The notes below the pieces were generated by a model. That model saw nothing but the letters and a program-made list of their open reading frames with translations. It was not told where the DNA came from and did no database searches. Source: Qipengyuania spongiae (GTDB taxonomy: Bacteria; Pseudomonadota; Alphaproteobacteria; Sphingomonadales; Sphingomonadaceae). Taken from it: a DNA stretch of 64,000 bases. Shown here one piece after another: positions 25,440-34,842 of the stretch; position 1 is the first letter of the stretch; each line of letters starts with the position of its first letter. A program made the position numbers and the translations under genes. Where the stretch lies: positions 1,064,501-1,128,500 of the forward strand of contig NZ_CP092471.1 of the NCBI RefSeq assembly GCF_026168555.1, given 5' to 3'.

Positions 25440-27326
25440 TCAGTTTCCGTAATCCGAAAGAGCCGCCGGCGCTGCCGAACGAAGGGTGAAGACCAAACCG
25501 TCGCGGCGGTAATCGGTTTCGGCCTGGCCGCGGAAATAGGCGCTGAGCGAACGCTCGATCAGCGCCGATCCGAAGCCCTTGCGTTCGGGTGTTTCGACGG
25601 GAGGTCCGCCGCTCTCGCGCCAGACCAGTTCGAAGCGGTCTTCCTCCCCATCGAACTCGACATGCCAGTGAAGCCTCACGGTCCCGCCATCGCGAGACAG
25701 CGCGCCGTATTTCGCGGCATTGGTCGCGAGTTCATGAAAAGCCAGCGACAGAGCGAGCGCTACCTGCGGCCTGACCGTGATCTTCGGTCCCTCGATGCGG
25801 ATGCTCTCGCCCACCTCCCCATGCGGGGCGAGGGCGCGCCGCGCGAGTTCGTGCAAATCCGCCGAGCGCCACGAACCGCCCGTGAGCACGTCGGTCGCGG
25901 CTCCCAGCGCGACCAGCCGCGCCCCGAGTTTCTGCCCAGCCACCTGAGTATCGCTGGCGTTGCGCAAGGTCTGCTGGGCGACCGACTGGACCACGGCCAG
26001 CACGTTCTTGAGCCGGTGCGCGAGCTCTCCGTTGAGATAGTGAAGATCCTCGTCGACCCGTTTCATCTCGCGTATGTCGCGAGTGACGGTGCCGTAACCG
26101 ATTGGCTCTCCGTCCGCGTCCGTGATCGGAAAGACCGAATAGAACACGGGGATCAGTTCCCCCGTCGCGAAATGGCGAAATTGGGTTTCGCCCGACCAAT
26201 AGCCATCCTGGTCGACGGCCGGGAAGATTTCCTCGGCGATCCGCGAAGCTTCTTCGGGGGGAAAGAAATCGACGACGCTTTGCTGCAGGATATCGGCATC
26301 GCCCAAGCCCACGAGTTCGCGTCCCGCGTCATTGATGTAGAAGGCACGTCCGTCGAGGTCAGCCATGGCGACGAAGTCGCGGCTGTTTTCGGCGAGGCGC
26401 ACGAACCGATCCCGCTCCGCCTCGCTCTGGCGCAATTCGGTGATGTCGCGCGACACCGTAAGGATGCGATCCGGTTGCCCGTCGACGCCGGTGATCGGGC
26501 TGACGACGACGTGCCACCACTTGCGAGTGCCCTTCAGGGTATCGGCCTGGCCGATAAAGCTGCGCGTTTCGCCTGCGCGCGCGGCGACGATCGCGGCCTT
26601 CGCCGCCTCGTTCCGTGCACCGTCCCAGAAATCCGGCCAGGGACAGCCCGCGATGTCGCCGAAATCGTCGACCTCCATGACCTTGAGGCCACCTTCGCTC
26701 ATGGAGATTAGATTGCCGTCGAGGTCGAGGACTTTGATGCAATCCGTCGAGCTGGCGAAAACGCGCGACAGGAACGCCTCGCGTTCCGCGAGGGCGCGGT
26801 TCGCTTCCTCGAGCTCCTGCCGCGAACGCCGCAATTCCTGTTCGACCGAAGCCTGCTGGCTGATGTCGATGTTGTTGCCGATCCACCGTCGCAGGCGGCC
26901 CTCGCCATCGTGCACCGGGATGATGCGGGTCAGGAACGGGCGGAAGACGCCATCCGCGCCGCGGAGGGGGAACACCATCTCGAATGGCTGGCCGCTCGCG
27001 ATGGATGCCGTCCACTTGTCGATGACTTCGGGGAGGACCGCGGGATCGTGGACCGACTGCCAGCCCCAGCCTTCCATTTCTTCGGCAGTCGTGCCGCAAT
27101 ATTCATGCCAGCGGCGATTGTACCAGGTGATGTAGCCGTCCGGATTGGCCATCCAGCACAATGTCGGCAAATTGTCGGCGAGCAGCTTGTAATCGTCGCC
27201 ATCGACATGGTCCGGGTCGGCCGGCGGGCGAGATGCGGTGAGCGCCTCGCCCTGTCGCCAGTAGCGGTCGCCGAACAGCGGCCGCTTATCGGGAGCATGA
27301 GGGTACATCTCAGGCGGCACGCTCAT
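25440..27326 (-). CDS. PAS-domain HWE-family sensor histidine kinase
   Basis: A 628-residue soluble sensor kinase without membrane segments. Three PAS domains can be seen, at about 45-160 (YKLLADNLPTLCWMANPDGYITWYN), 185-300 and 305-425, the first and second with PAC-like ends. The transmitter is HWE type: phospho-acceptor His437 in LNGELAHRLKN, N-box HELATNAAKYG with Asn536, and WRESGG (W569-E571). The Cys in PAS1 does not match a LOV motif, so the signal is not evident. Both it and its receiver sit between nusG and rplK on the same strand, an unusual place for a signalling pair. Confidence 0.92.
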   Translation of the reverse strand: MSVPPEMYPHAPDKRPLFGDRYWRQGEALTASRPPADPDHVDGDDYKLLADNLPTLCWMANPDGYITWYNRRWHEYCGTTAEEMEGWGWQSVHDPAVLPEVIDKWTASIASGQPFEMVFPLRGADGVFRPFLTRIIPVHDGEGRLRRWIGNNIDISQQASVEQELRRSRQELEEANRALAEREAFLSRVFASSTDCIKVLDLDGNLISMSEGGLKVMEVDDFGDIAGCPWPDFWDGARNEAAKAAIVAARAGETRSFIGQADTLKGTRKWWHVVVSPITGVDGQPDRILTVSRDITELRQSEAERDRFVRLAENSRDFVAMADLDGRAFYINDAGRELVGLGDADILQQSVVDFFPPEEASRIAEEIFPAVDQDGYWSGETQFRHFATGELIPVFYSVFPITDADGEPIGYGTVTRDIREMKRVDEDLHYLNGELAHRLKNVLAVVQSVAQQTLRNASDTQVAGQKLGARLVALGAATDVLTGGSWRSADLHELARRALAPHGEVGESIRIEGPKITVRPQVALALSLAFHELATNAAKYGALSRDGGTVRLHWHVEFDGEEDRFELVWRESGGPPVETPERKGFGSALIERSLSAYFRGQAETDYRRDGLVFTLRSAAPAALSDYGN

Positions 27327-27470
27327 CGCGAACAGGTTCCATCATCGACCCCGGGAAAGCCCCGCTCGTCCAGCACGCCCCTCACGCAGGACGAAAGCCG
27401 TTCATATCAGGGGCATTGCATCTCGAAAAGAGGACTGAGCCTCCGGAACCGCCAATCTCGCGTCCGGTCC

Positions 27471-28007
27471 CTACTTGACCAGTTCGACTTCCTCGAAGTC
27501 CAGCTCGACCGGCGTGGCGCGCCCGAAGATGCTGACCGACACCTTGACCTTCTGCTTGTCGAAATCGAGTTCCTCGACGAGGCCGTTGAAGCTCGCGAAC
27601 GGACCGCCGAGCACCTTGACCTGATCGCCGATCTCGTAATCGACGCTGATGTCCTTCTTGGGGGCCGCCTTGGCCTCCTCGACACCGCCGAAATAGCGCG
27701 CGGCTTCCTTCTCGGAAATCGCCTGCGGCTTGTTGTTGGTGCCGAGGAATCCGGTCACCTTGGGGGTGTTCTTGACGAGGTGGTAGACATCGTCGGTCAT
27801 GTTGAGCTTGGCCAGCACGTAGCCAGGCATGAACTTGCGTTCGGTCTGCACCTTCTTGCCGCGCTTGATCTCGGTCACGGTCTCGGTCGGGACCTCGACC
27901 TCCTCGACGCCTTCGGAAAGGCCCAGCCGCTCCGCCTCGGCAAGGATCGCGTCGCGCACCTTGTTCTCGAAGCCGGAGTAAGCGTGGATGATGTACCAGC
28001 GTGCCAT
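27471..28007 (-). CDS. nusG: Transcription termination/antitermination protein NusG
   Basis: An RNA polymerase-associated elongation and Rho cofactor of 178 residues. The NGN domain begins [17 protein letters not shown], with [13 protein letters not shown]; the C-terminal KOW domain reads [21 protein letters not shown]. The start at 28007 gives the standard N-terminus, about 40 bases after secE. Normally rplK follows at once; here a kinase-receiver pair intervenes. Confidence 0.97.
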   Translation of the reverse strand: MARWYIIHAYSGFENKVRDAILAEAERLGLSEGVEEVEVPTETVTEIKRGKKVQTERKFMPGYVLAKLNMTDDVYHLVKNTPKVTGFLGTNNKPQAISEKEAARYFGGVEEAKAAPKKDISVDYEIGDQVKVLGGPFASFNGLVEELDFDKQKVKVSVSIFGRATPVELDFEEVELVK

Positions 28008-28044
28008 GGTGTCGGTGTAGTCCCGTTGATTGAGCGTTGCGAAC

Positions 28045-28251
28045 TTAGGCGAGAGTGAGGAGCCACTGGACGACCGCGCCGAAGAGCGAATCGACACCGA
28101 GGAAGAACACCGACAGGATCGTCATCATGATGAAGACGAAGATCGCGGTCCGAACCGTCTCTTCGCGCGTAGGCCAGACGACCTTGCGCGTTTCGGCCCG
28201 GACTTGGTTGATGAACTCGGCCGGCGATGTCTTGCGGGTCTTCTCGGCCAT
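28045..28251 (-). CDS. secE: Preprotein translocase subunit SecE
   Basis: The small SecYEG subunit, 68 residues, of the single-spanning type. An amphipathic N-terminus with EFINQVRAETRKVVWPTREET is followed by one membrane helix, IFVFIMMTILSVFFLGVDSLF. It leads the nusG cluster. The region upstream (to 28545) has no tRNA-Trp, which often sits there in bacteria; tRNA-Trp is at 13387 instead. Confidence 0.96.
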   Translation of the reverse strand: MAEKTRKTSPAEFINQVRAETRKVVWPTREETVRTAIFVFIMMTILSVFFLGVDSLFGAVVQWLLTLA

Positions 28252-28545
28252 GATCGATGCTCACTCTTCTCGACTATACGGCGTGTATATGGCGTGGCGC
28301 CTTCCTCGGAACGGCTCTCAGGTAAGGTTTCGCGCCGCCCCGATTCAAGACCGGGAGGGCTCTTTTACCTGTGATGTCCGGAAAAGACGGGCAGGCGTTT
28401 AGGCCCTCGTCCGCGCAAAAGCAAGTCGTCCACCGTAGCACCGGTGTTCCGCCGTCCGGATTTGGGAACGGGTCTGGAAATCCCGCCGCCCCGCCTCTAG
28501 CGTGCCCGGCGAGAACACGATCAGGGACGCTGAGGGACATATCGA
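28252..28545. other. Intergenic region between divergent secE and the symporter gene
   Basis: About 294 bases that must hold promoters for both directions. I find no open frame with a ribosome site, no tRNA and no strong hairpin. Confidence 0.5.
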
Positions 28546-30084
28546 ATGAGCGCACAAGTGCCGCAAAGCATGGGCGAAAGACTGGTGCAGCCGGTCACCA
28601 ATTTCTCGGATTTCATCTGGGGCGGGACGTGGAACGGGGAAGTGGTGATCCCCTTTCCGCCGCTGGCAATCATCCTGCTGGGCGTGGGCGCATGGTTCAT
28701 GATCGGGCTGCGTTTCTATCCGATCACCCGGTTCAGTGCCGCGATCAAGACGCTGTTCGCCGGCCGCAAGGGTTCGGGCGGGGGCGAGATTTCTCCCTTC
28801 GCGGCACTGTCGACCGCGCTTTCCGGGCAGGTCGGGACCGGCAATCTGGCAGGTGTCGCGACCGCCATCGCGCTCGGCGGGCCGGGAGCGATCTTCTGGA
28901 TGTGGATCACCGCGCTGTTCGGCATGGCGCTGGCCTTCGCCGAAGGCTCGCTCGCGATCCGCTTCCGCGAGACCACCAGCGACGGCGTGAAGCGCGGCGG
29001 GCCGATGACCTACATCATGATGGGGCTGGGGCCGAAATACACCTGGCTGGCGATCCTCTTCTGCCTCGGCACGCTGTTCAGCGCGCTGGTGACCGGCAAT
29101 TCCATCCAGTCGAACGAGGTCGCCAGCGGTCTCAACGAACTGTTCGGATGGGAACGCTGGTTCGGCGGGCTCGTGGTCGCCATCGCGGTGTTCGTGGTCA
29201 TCATTGGCGGTATCAAGTCGATCGGCAACGTGGCCGAGAAGATCGTGCCGTTCATGGCCGCGACCTACATCGTGATGGCGGTGATCGCGCTGATCCTGAA
29301 TTTCGGCGATTTGGGCGAGACCTTCGGGCGGATTTTCGCCGGTGCGTTCAATTTCCAGAGCGCGAGCGGCGGGTTCGCGGGCGCGGCGCTGATCCTGGCG
29401 ATCCGGGCGGGCGTCGCGCGCGGCCTCTTTTCCAACGAGGCGGGGCAGGGCTCGACACCGATCGCCCATGCCGTGGCGCAGACCGACGATCCGGAACAGC
29501 AGGGCCGCATGGCGATGCTCGGGACCTTCATCGACACGATCGTGATCTGCACCATGACCGCGCTGGTGATCCTGACGGTGGAAGGCGACTTCACCTATCA
29601 GGGCCAGGCGGTGATGCATGTCTGGCAATCCGATCTCGGCACCACGGCTCAGAGCGGTTTCGTGACGACTTCGGGTGCCTTTGCCGCGGCTTTCCCGCTG
29701 CCCATTGCAGGTGTTCCGCTGGGAACACTGGTGGCTAGCATCGCGCTGATACTGTTCGTCTTCACCACGCTGCTCACTTGGTCCTATTACGGCGAGCGGG
29801 CCATCACATTCATCTACGACCGCGTGCCGGGATCGACGCGCGGGGGCGAGCGTCTGCTGCACATCATCTGGCGTGTGGTGTGGTGCATTGCCATCTTCGT
29901 CGGCGCGACTCAGCCATCGCAGCTCGTGTGGCGACTGGGCGACATCTCGAACGCGACAATGCTTCTGCCGAACGTGTTGGGTCTGGCCCTGCTGTCGGGT
30001 GTGGTTTTCGCGCTGGCCCGGGGCGATCGGACCGCGGGCCGCACCTATACGGAAGCGACGGCGGAAGAGCCTGAGGAGTACTGA
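28546..30084 (+). CDS. Alanine/glycine:cation symporter (AGCS family)
   Basis: A 512-residue inner-membrane amino-acid carrier with about 11 hydrophobic segments, which imports Ala or Gly with Na+ or H+. Family motifs are ALSGQVGTGNLAGVATAIALGGPGAIFWMW, the KRGGPMTYIMMGLG loop and RGLFSNEAGQGSTPIAHA. The start ATG follows a GAGGGACAT stretch. It stands alone, ended by the hairpin at 30111-30147. Confidence 0.93.
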   Translation: MSAQVPQSMGERLVQPVTNFSDFIWGGTWNGEVVIPFPPLAIILLGVGAWFMIGLRFYPITRFSAAIKTLFAGRKGSGGGEISPFAALSTALSGQVGTGNLAGVATAIALGGPGAIFWMWITALFGMALAFAEGSLAIRFRETTSDGVKRGGPMTYIMMGLGPKYTWLAILFCLGTLFSALVTGNSIQSNEVASGLNELFGWERWFGGLVVAIAVFVVIIGGIKSIGNVAEKIVPFMAATYIVMAVIALILNFGDLGETFGRIFAGAFNFQSASGGFAGAALILAIRAGVARGLFSNEAGQGSTPIAHAVAQTDDPEQQGRMAMLGTFIDTIVICTMTALVILTVEGDFTYQGQAVMHVWQSDLGTTAQSGFVTTSGAFAAAFPLPIAGVPLGTLVASIALILFVFTTLLTWSYYGERAITFIYDRVPGSTRGGERLLHIIWRVVWCIAIFVGATQPSQLVWRLGDISNATMLLPNVLGLALLSGVVFALARGDRTAGRTYTEATAEEPEEY

Positions 30085-30110
30085 TCCGGTCAGGCGCGGC
30101 GTAGCGCATG

Positions 30111-30147
30111 AAAAGGGGCCGGGGGCGCAATGCTCCCGGCCCCTTTT
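30111..30147. terminator. Bidirectional Rho-independent terminator
   Basis: AAAAGGGGCCGGGGGC (30111-30126) pairs with GCTCCCGGCCCCTTTT (30132-30147), a 16-base-pair stem with one G-U pair and a five-base loop. It lies between the symporter gene (+) and the convergent 49-codon gene (-), and serves both. Confidence 0.9.
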
Positions 30148-30165
30148 CTTTCCAGCCTGTTTCGC

Positions 30166-30315
30166 TCAGCGGGCGCCGAACAGCCTTTGGAGAAAGGTCG
30201 GCTGGTACATGGGCTGAATCTTCCCGTGCGTCATGCGGCGCAGGCTCGCATCTTCGAACCCTTTGGGCTCGCTCCAGCGGTCGGACGGACTGCTGCGGTA
30301 TATCGGACTGGGCAT
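30166..30315 (-). CDS. Small hypothetical protein, 49 residues
   Basis: An ATG-to-TGA frame of 49 codons beginning MPSPIYRSSPSDRW and ending TFLQRLFGAR. GGGAG lies seven bases before the ATG and a strong terminator starts 18 bases after the stop, so the frame sits neatly in a transcription unit after the GT87 gene. The protein is basic and soluble, with no membrane segment. I do not recognise it. It could be a real small protein or a 3' untranslated remnant. Confidence 0.55.
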   Translation of the reverse strand: MPSPIYRSSPSDRWSEPKGFEDASLRRMTHGKIQPMYQPTFLQRLFGAR

Positions 30316-30366
30316 GTCTTGGCTCCCACGGACTATATCCTTGTGGAAGGGGAAATCCGCGAATGC

Positions 30367-31566
30367 CTAGCCGGGTTCCCGGCAATCGGTTGGAACGGAG
30401 CGGGAACTGTTGCCGAAAGGCAACGGCGCGCGCGTCCAGATCAGGGCGAGGAGAAGGAAGGCTGCAAGCGGCATGAGATTCGCTCCGATACCGAACGCCG
30501 CCGCCCGCGTCGCATAGGGCGCGAACCAGAGGGCGACGAGCAAGAGCTTCTCGTAAGGGCGAAAGCCGCGCGCGAGCCCTTGTTCGACCAGCCACAATGT
30601 CGGGAAGATCAAAAAGGGCAGGTCGTAATTGAAGAGATAGGGCGGGGCGAGCGCGGTTGCGGCGAGAACCGCCGCGCCGCTCGCGCGCGCATCGCCGCCA
30701 AAGCGCCTGAATAACTGAAGGGCCATGCCAATCATTCCGAGCGCGATCACCGCTCCCCCGCCGATCGCGACCGGCTCGCCGAAATGAACCCGCAATTGCG
30801 AATAGTACGTGCTCATGCGGAGGAAAAAGTCCGGCCCGCCCTGCGCGATGAGAACCGCGCTCGCGCCCCAGCTTGTGGTGTAAGCCTGCATCGTCGCGGT
30901 GCCGAAAGCCAAGAGGCTCGCGAGAAGGAGAGCGACGAGTGCTGCGCCAGCAGCCAGGATGGTCCGCCAGCAGCGTCCGCCGAGGAGCCAGAAGGGCAGC
31001 AGCAATGCCAAATGCGGTTTGATCACCAATGCTCCGATTGCCGCTCCGGAGAGAAGCGGGCAGGACCTGGCGAGAAGCGAGATTGCCGCGATCAGCAGGG
31101 CGCCCGTCAGCAACCCGTTCTGTCCGTGCGTCGCGGCAATCAGCGCGCCCGGATAGGTCAGCACGAGAGGCCAGAGACGGGGAAAGGCCCTCACCCCTGC
31201 CCATGCCCAGAGGGCATAGGTCAGTGCCACCCAGGCGATCCAACCGGAAGGGTAGGGCAACCAGCCGAACGGCGCGACCGCAAGGAGGAACGGTGGCGGA
31301 TTCACGAAGGCGAACCAGCCATGCGATCCGGTGCCGGTCTGGATCCGCTCCTGAACGGCCAGATCGTAGGCAGCGGCGGGATCGCCTGCCATCACGGACT
31401 TGGCGGCGCCCCAGAAGGCGAGGAAATCGCTTCCCGTAGCCCCGGTCGCATCGCGCCACGCGAACCACAGGATGCCGAGCGAGGCCACGCCGACCATCGC
31501 CGCATAGGCGCGCACTCGGCGCGCATCTAGCCAGTCCGCGTCTCTCAGTGCCCCGCCAAGCGCCAT
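30367..31566 (-). CDS. Glycosyltransferase family 87 (DUF2029) membrane protein
   Basis: A 399-residue polytopic protein of the GT87 family, which transfers mannose or arabinose from polyprenyl-phosphate donors across the membrane. About ten membrane segments are seen, with an acidic periplasmic motif GATGSDFLAFWGAAKS after the first, FVNPPPFLL and IKPHLALLLPFWLL. The donor and acceptor are unknown. It lies just after the UDP-sugar dehydrogenase on the same strand, suggesting glycan synthesis. Confidence 0.83.
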   Translation of the reverse strand: MALGGALRDADWLDARRVRAYAAMVGVASLGILWFAWRDATGATGSDFLAFWGAAKSVMAGDPAAAYDLAVQERIQTGTGSHGWFAFVNPPPFLLAVAPFGWLPYPSGWIAWVALTYALWAWAGVRAFPRLWPLVLTYPGALIAATHGQNGLLTGALLIAAISLLARSCPLLSGAAIGALVIKPHLALLLPFWLLGGRCWRTILAAGAALVALLLASLLAFGTATMQAYTTSWGASAVLIAQGGPDFFLRMSTYYSQLRVHFGEPVAIGGGAVIALGMIGMALQLFRRFGGDARASGAAVLAATALAPPYLFNYDLPFLIFPTLWLVEQGLARGFRPYEKLLLVALWFAPYATRAAAFGIGANLMPLAAFLLLALIWTRAPLPFGNSSRSVPTDCREPG

Positions 31567-31609
31567 TGTGCGGGTTTAGGCACGAGCAACAGCGTGATCC
31601 AGCGAAACC

Positions 31610-32920
31610 CTAGGGGCGCCCGATCGAGTGATATTCGAAGCCGCGGTCGCGCATGTCGTCGGGGCGATAGATGTTCCTGAGGTCGACCATGATCGGTGCC
31701 TCGGCGAGCGACTTGACCCGGTCAAGATCGAGTGCGCGAAAGGCATCCCACTCGGTCACGATCGCCACCGCGTCGGCACTCTCGATCGCCTGGTAGGGAT
31801 CGCTGCACATGATGACGTCCGGCATCAGCGGTGCGGCAAGCTCCATGCCCTCGGGATCGTAAGCCGCGACCTCGACGCCCGCGTCGGTCAGCGTCTGCGC
31901 CACCGCGATGGAGGGAGAATCGCGCATGTCGTCGGTGTTGGGCTTGAAGGTCAGACCGAGCAAGGCGACTTTCTTGCCACGCGCCTCGTCGTGCCCGCCG
32001 ATCGCGTCGAGTACCTTGCGGCCCATCGCGCGCTTGCGGCTCTCGTTGACCTTGACCACCGCCTCCACGATTCGCGTCGGACTGTCGTAATCCTCGGCGG
32101 TCTTGAGCAGGGCCAGCGTATCCTTGGGAAAGCACGATCCGCCATATCCGGGGCCGGCATGCAGGAACTTGCGCCCGATGCGGTTGTCCATCCCGATGCC
32201 CCGGCTGACATCCTGCACGTCGGCCCCGACCTTTTCGCAGAGATCGGCCATCTCGTTGATGAAAGTGATCTTAGTCGCGAGGAAAGCGTTGGCGGCGTAT
32301 TTGATCAGCTCGCTGGTGCGGCGATTGGTGAACAGGATCGGCGATTCGTTGAGGAAAAGCGGACGATAGACCTCGCTCATCACCTCGCGCCCGAAATCTT
32401 CCTCCGCCCCGATCACGATGCGGTCGGGCCGCTTGAAATCCCCGATCGCCGCCCCCTCGCGCAGGAACTCCGGATTGGAGACGACCGCCACCTTGTGGGA
32501 GCAGCCGCTGGCAGCGATGATCCGTTCGACCTCGTCGCCCGTCCCGACGGGGACAGTGGATTTGGTCACCACCACGCAATCGTTGGTGAGGGCTGCGCCG
32601 ATTTCCTCGGCGACGGCATAGACGAAGCTCAGGTCGGCATGGCCGTCACCGCGGCGACTGGGGGTGCCGACCGCGATGAAGATCGCATGGGCGCCCGCGA
32701 TCGCATCGGCGAGGTCGGTGGAAAAGGTCAGGCGACCGGTGGCGACATTGCTCTCGACCAGCTTGTCGAGCCCCGGCTCGTAGATCGGCATGATCCCGTC
32801 GCGCAGGCGATCGATCTTGCCCCGGTCCTTGTCGATGCAGACGACGTCGTGTCCGAAATCGGCGAAACACGCTCCCGATACCAGGCCGACATAGCCCGAC
32901 CCCACCATCGCGATCTTCAT
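31610..32920 (-). CDS. UDP-glucose 6-dehydrogenase family protein
   Basis: Oxidises a nucleotide sugar (UDP-glucose to UDP-glucuronate most likely) with NAD+. The 436-residue protein has the Rossmann motif GSGYVGLVSG, the KSTVPVGTGDEV and NPEFLREGAAIGDF stretches, catalytic Lys in ELIKYAANAFLATKITF, and catalytic Cys in GPGYGGSCFPKD. GLTFKPNTDDMRDSPS ends the middle domain. The ATG overlaps the stop of the phosphoesterase gene by one base. A GDP-mannose dehydrogenase role is less likely. Confidence 0.9.
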   Translation of the reverse strand: MKIAMVGSGYVGLVSGACFADFGHDVVCIDKDRGKIDRLRDGIMPIYEPGLDKLVESNVATGRLTFSTDLADAIAGAHAIFIAVGTPSRRGDGHADLSFVYAVAEEIGAALTNDCVVVTKSTVPVGTGDEVERIIAASGCSHKVAVVSNPEFLREGAAIGDFKRPDRIVIGAEEDFGREVMSEVYRPLFLNESPILFTNRRTSELIKYAANAFLATKITFINEMADLCEKVGADVQDVSRGIGMDNRIGRKFLHAGPGYGGSCFPKDTLALLKTAEDYDSPTRIVEAVVKVNESRKRAMGRKVLDAIGGHDEARGKKVALLGLTFKPNTDDMRDSPSIAVAQTLTDAGVEVAAYDPEGMELAAPLMPDVIMCSDPYQAIESADAVAIVTEWDAFRALDLDRVKSLAEAPIMVDLRNIYRPDDMRDRGFEYHSIGRP

Positions 32921-33726
32921 TACTGCCCCCCGGTGTGCTCGATCCGAATTGCCCCGTCCTGATCGACGGCCTGGATATAGGCCCTCTCGTGCCCTTCGAG
33001 CATCAGCGCCGTCAAGCGGCCGGAGCGAAAGGCCCCGGTGTCGATGCCGATGCGATGTCCGCGATCCTCGACCTCGTCGAAGATGGTGTGCCCGTGCACC
33101 ACGACATGATCGAAAGGCTGCGCATGGCGCAGGAACCGTTCGCGGATCCACAGAAGATCGCTGCGACGCTGCTCCTCGACCGGGCGCGACGGATCGATGC
33201 CGGCATGGACGAAGAGGTAATCCCCGGCAACGATCATTTCCTCGAAACCGCGGAGGAATTCGCGATCCTCCATGGGCACGATGCGATGGATCGCGTCCTG
33301 CAGTTCCTTCAGTGTCAGCGCGTTGTAGGTGCCAAGGTCAATATCGTAGCTCAGCACCGTCTCGCGCCCGCCATGCTTGAGGAAATGGCGCAGCATTTCG
33401 GTGTCGTCGAAACTCTGGAGGAACATTTCCTCGTGATTTCCGGCGAGGTAGCGGACCTCGCGGCGTGTGCCCCATTCGCGGGCCGCGCGAATGACGCCGG
33501 CACTGTCCGCCCCCCGATCGATCAGATCGCCAAGCAGCACGACGGTCGTCTTTGCAGCATCGCCCCGCCGAACATCATCGGCTTCCACCCCCTCGATCAA
33601 AGTCTCGAACAGATCGCGGCGACCATGGATATCGCCGATAACGTAGTAGCGCTCCCCTTCCGGAACGGACGGGAAATGGGCAGCCGCGGCCTGAGGCCGG
33701 AAAATCTGTTTGAGCGATGCAAGCAT
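32920..33726 (-). CDS. Calcineurin-like metallophosphoesterase (Ser/Thr phosphatase type)
   Basis: A 268-residue phosphatase with the two-metal motifs GDIHGRRDLF, GDLIDRGADS, GNHEEMFL, and closing His in VVHGHTIFDEVE. It resembles PrpA/PrpB-type protein phosphatases and ApaH relatives. It is soluble and cytoplasmic. It overlaps the dehydrogenase gene by one base, so it may act on the polysaccharide pathway, though that is only context. Confidence 0.86.
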   Translation of the reverse strand: MLASLKQIFRPQAAAAHFPSVPEGERYYVIGDIHGRRDLFETLIEGVEADDVRRGDAAKTTVVLLGDLIDRGADSAGVIRAAREWGTRREVRYLAGNHEEMFLQSFDDTEMLRHFLKHGGRETVLSYDIDLGTYNALTLKELQDAIHRIVPMEDREFLRGFEEMIVAGDYLFVHAGIDPSRPVEEQRRSDLLWIRERFLRHAQPFDHVVVHGHTIFDEVEDRGHRIGIDTGAFRSGRLTALMLEGHERAYIQAVDQDGAIRIEHTGGQ

Positions 33727-33901
33727 GAGATTGGTGACGCGCGTCTGGAGCGAGTGGTTCCACCCTTAGGAGAGCGCCATCTAGCGGGCAACACGTGAAA
33801 CCGCGATGAACGATGTTCGCAGTTGCAAAAATGACACCTTTGGATGCTGCATGTGCGAGCAGAGAAGAAACATACTTGCGCACAAACTCGCAGTAAGGAA
33901 A

Positions 33902-33907
33902 TATAAT
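33902..33907 (+). promoter_or_regulatory. TATAAT-like -10 element before the porin pseudogene
   Basis: A perfect TATAAT sits 89 bases before the porin start, in an A-rich stretch unlike the rest of the window. The -35 region is weak (TTGCGC is 20 bases upstream, three too far). It suggests a once strong promoter. Confidence 0.4.
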
Positions 33908-33995
33908 GGCGTTCTGATGTGAGAAGTCCGCACATATGTGGAACCGCCTCAGCGCGCAGGTGGGACGAAGCAATAACCAAACGAGGAAGTTTGAT

Positions 33996-34784
33996 ATGCT
34001 CACGTCCATCCGCGGCTTGTCCGCAACTGTTTCGCTCGCTCTCTCTTTTGCTGCCGCTTCCGCCTTTGCGCAGGACACCGTGCAGACGAATACCGGACTT
34101 CCCGAACCGGAGACCACTCCTGATTCGGGGATCTCGATTTTCGGCAACGTTGTCCTGGTCACGGATTATCGCTTCCGCGGGGTCTCCTATTCGGGCGGGG
34201 ATCCTGCGGTCTAGGGCGGCATCGATCTCAACCACGAAAGCGGCTTCTATGTCGGCACTTGGGCCTCTTCGCTCGATGTCGGGCCTGCCTATGGCGAGCT
34301 CGAGGTCGATGTCTATGCCGGATACGGTCGGGAATTCAGCAACGGTCTGACGATGGATGTCGGCCTGCTCTACTACATTTATCCGACCGAGGATGTCGGC
34401 GCGAACGTCAATTATTTCGAGCCCTATGCCTCGGTCGGCTTCGCGCTCGGACCGGTCAGCACTTCCGTAGGCGTTGCCTATGCCTGGGAACAGGACGCGA
34501 TCGGGGGACAGGACAATCTGTATCTCTATACCGATCTCGAAGCGGGCATTCCGAACACGCCGATCACCTTGGCGGCGCATCTGGGATATACGGACGGTGT
34601 GTATGCCCCGCCGTTCCAGACCGGGCTCAGCACCGACGACACCGGGTTCGACTATTCCATCGGAGTCAGTGCGAGCGTGCTCGGCGGACTTTCGCTGGGC
34701 GTATCCTATGTCGGAGTGGACGGACCATCGGTGGACGGGTTCACCGACGATGCGGTGGTGGGCACGCTGGCTTTCAGCTTCTGA
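33996..34784 (+). pseudogene. TorF-family putative porin, broken by an in-frame amber codon
   Basis: An outer-membrane channel gene of 262 codons. It starts MLTSIRGLSATVSLALSFAAASAFAQ (a signal peptide) with GAGGAAG upstream. The TorF pattern GNVVLVTDYRFRGVSYSGGDPAV is cut by TAG at 34212-34214, codon 73. The frame then runs on without a stop as GGIDLNHESGFYVGTWASSL and so on to the proper end, LAFSF. The family normally has Gln there (CAG), so one C-to-T change accounts for it. All else looks intact, so the loss is recent, or it is a sequencing error, or the amber is read through. Confidence 0.85.
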
Positions 34785-34842
34785 CCGGCTGCGTATCGCC
34801 GGGGGGGCGGCACGATCGCCGCCCTTTCGGGCTATCCGCAGC

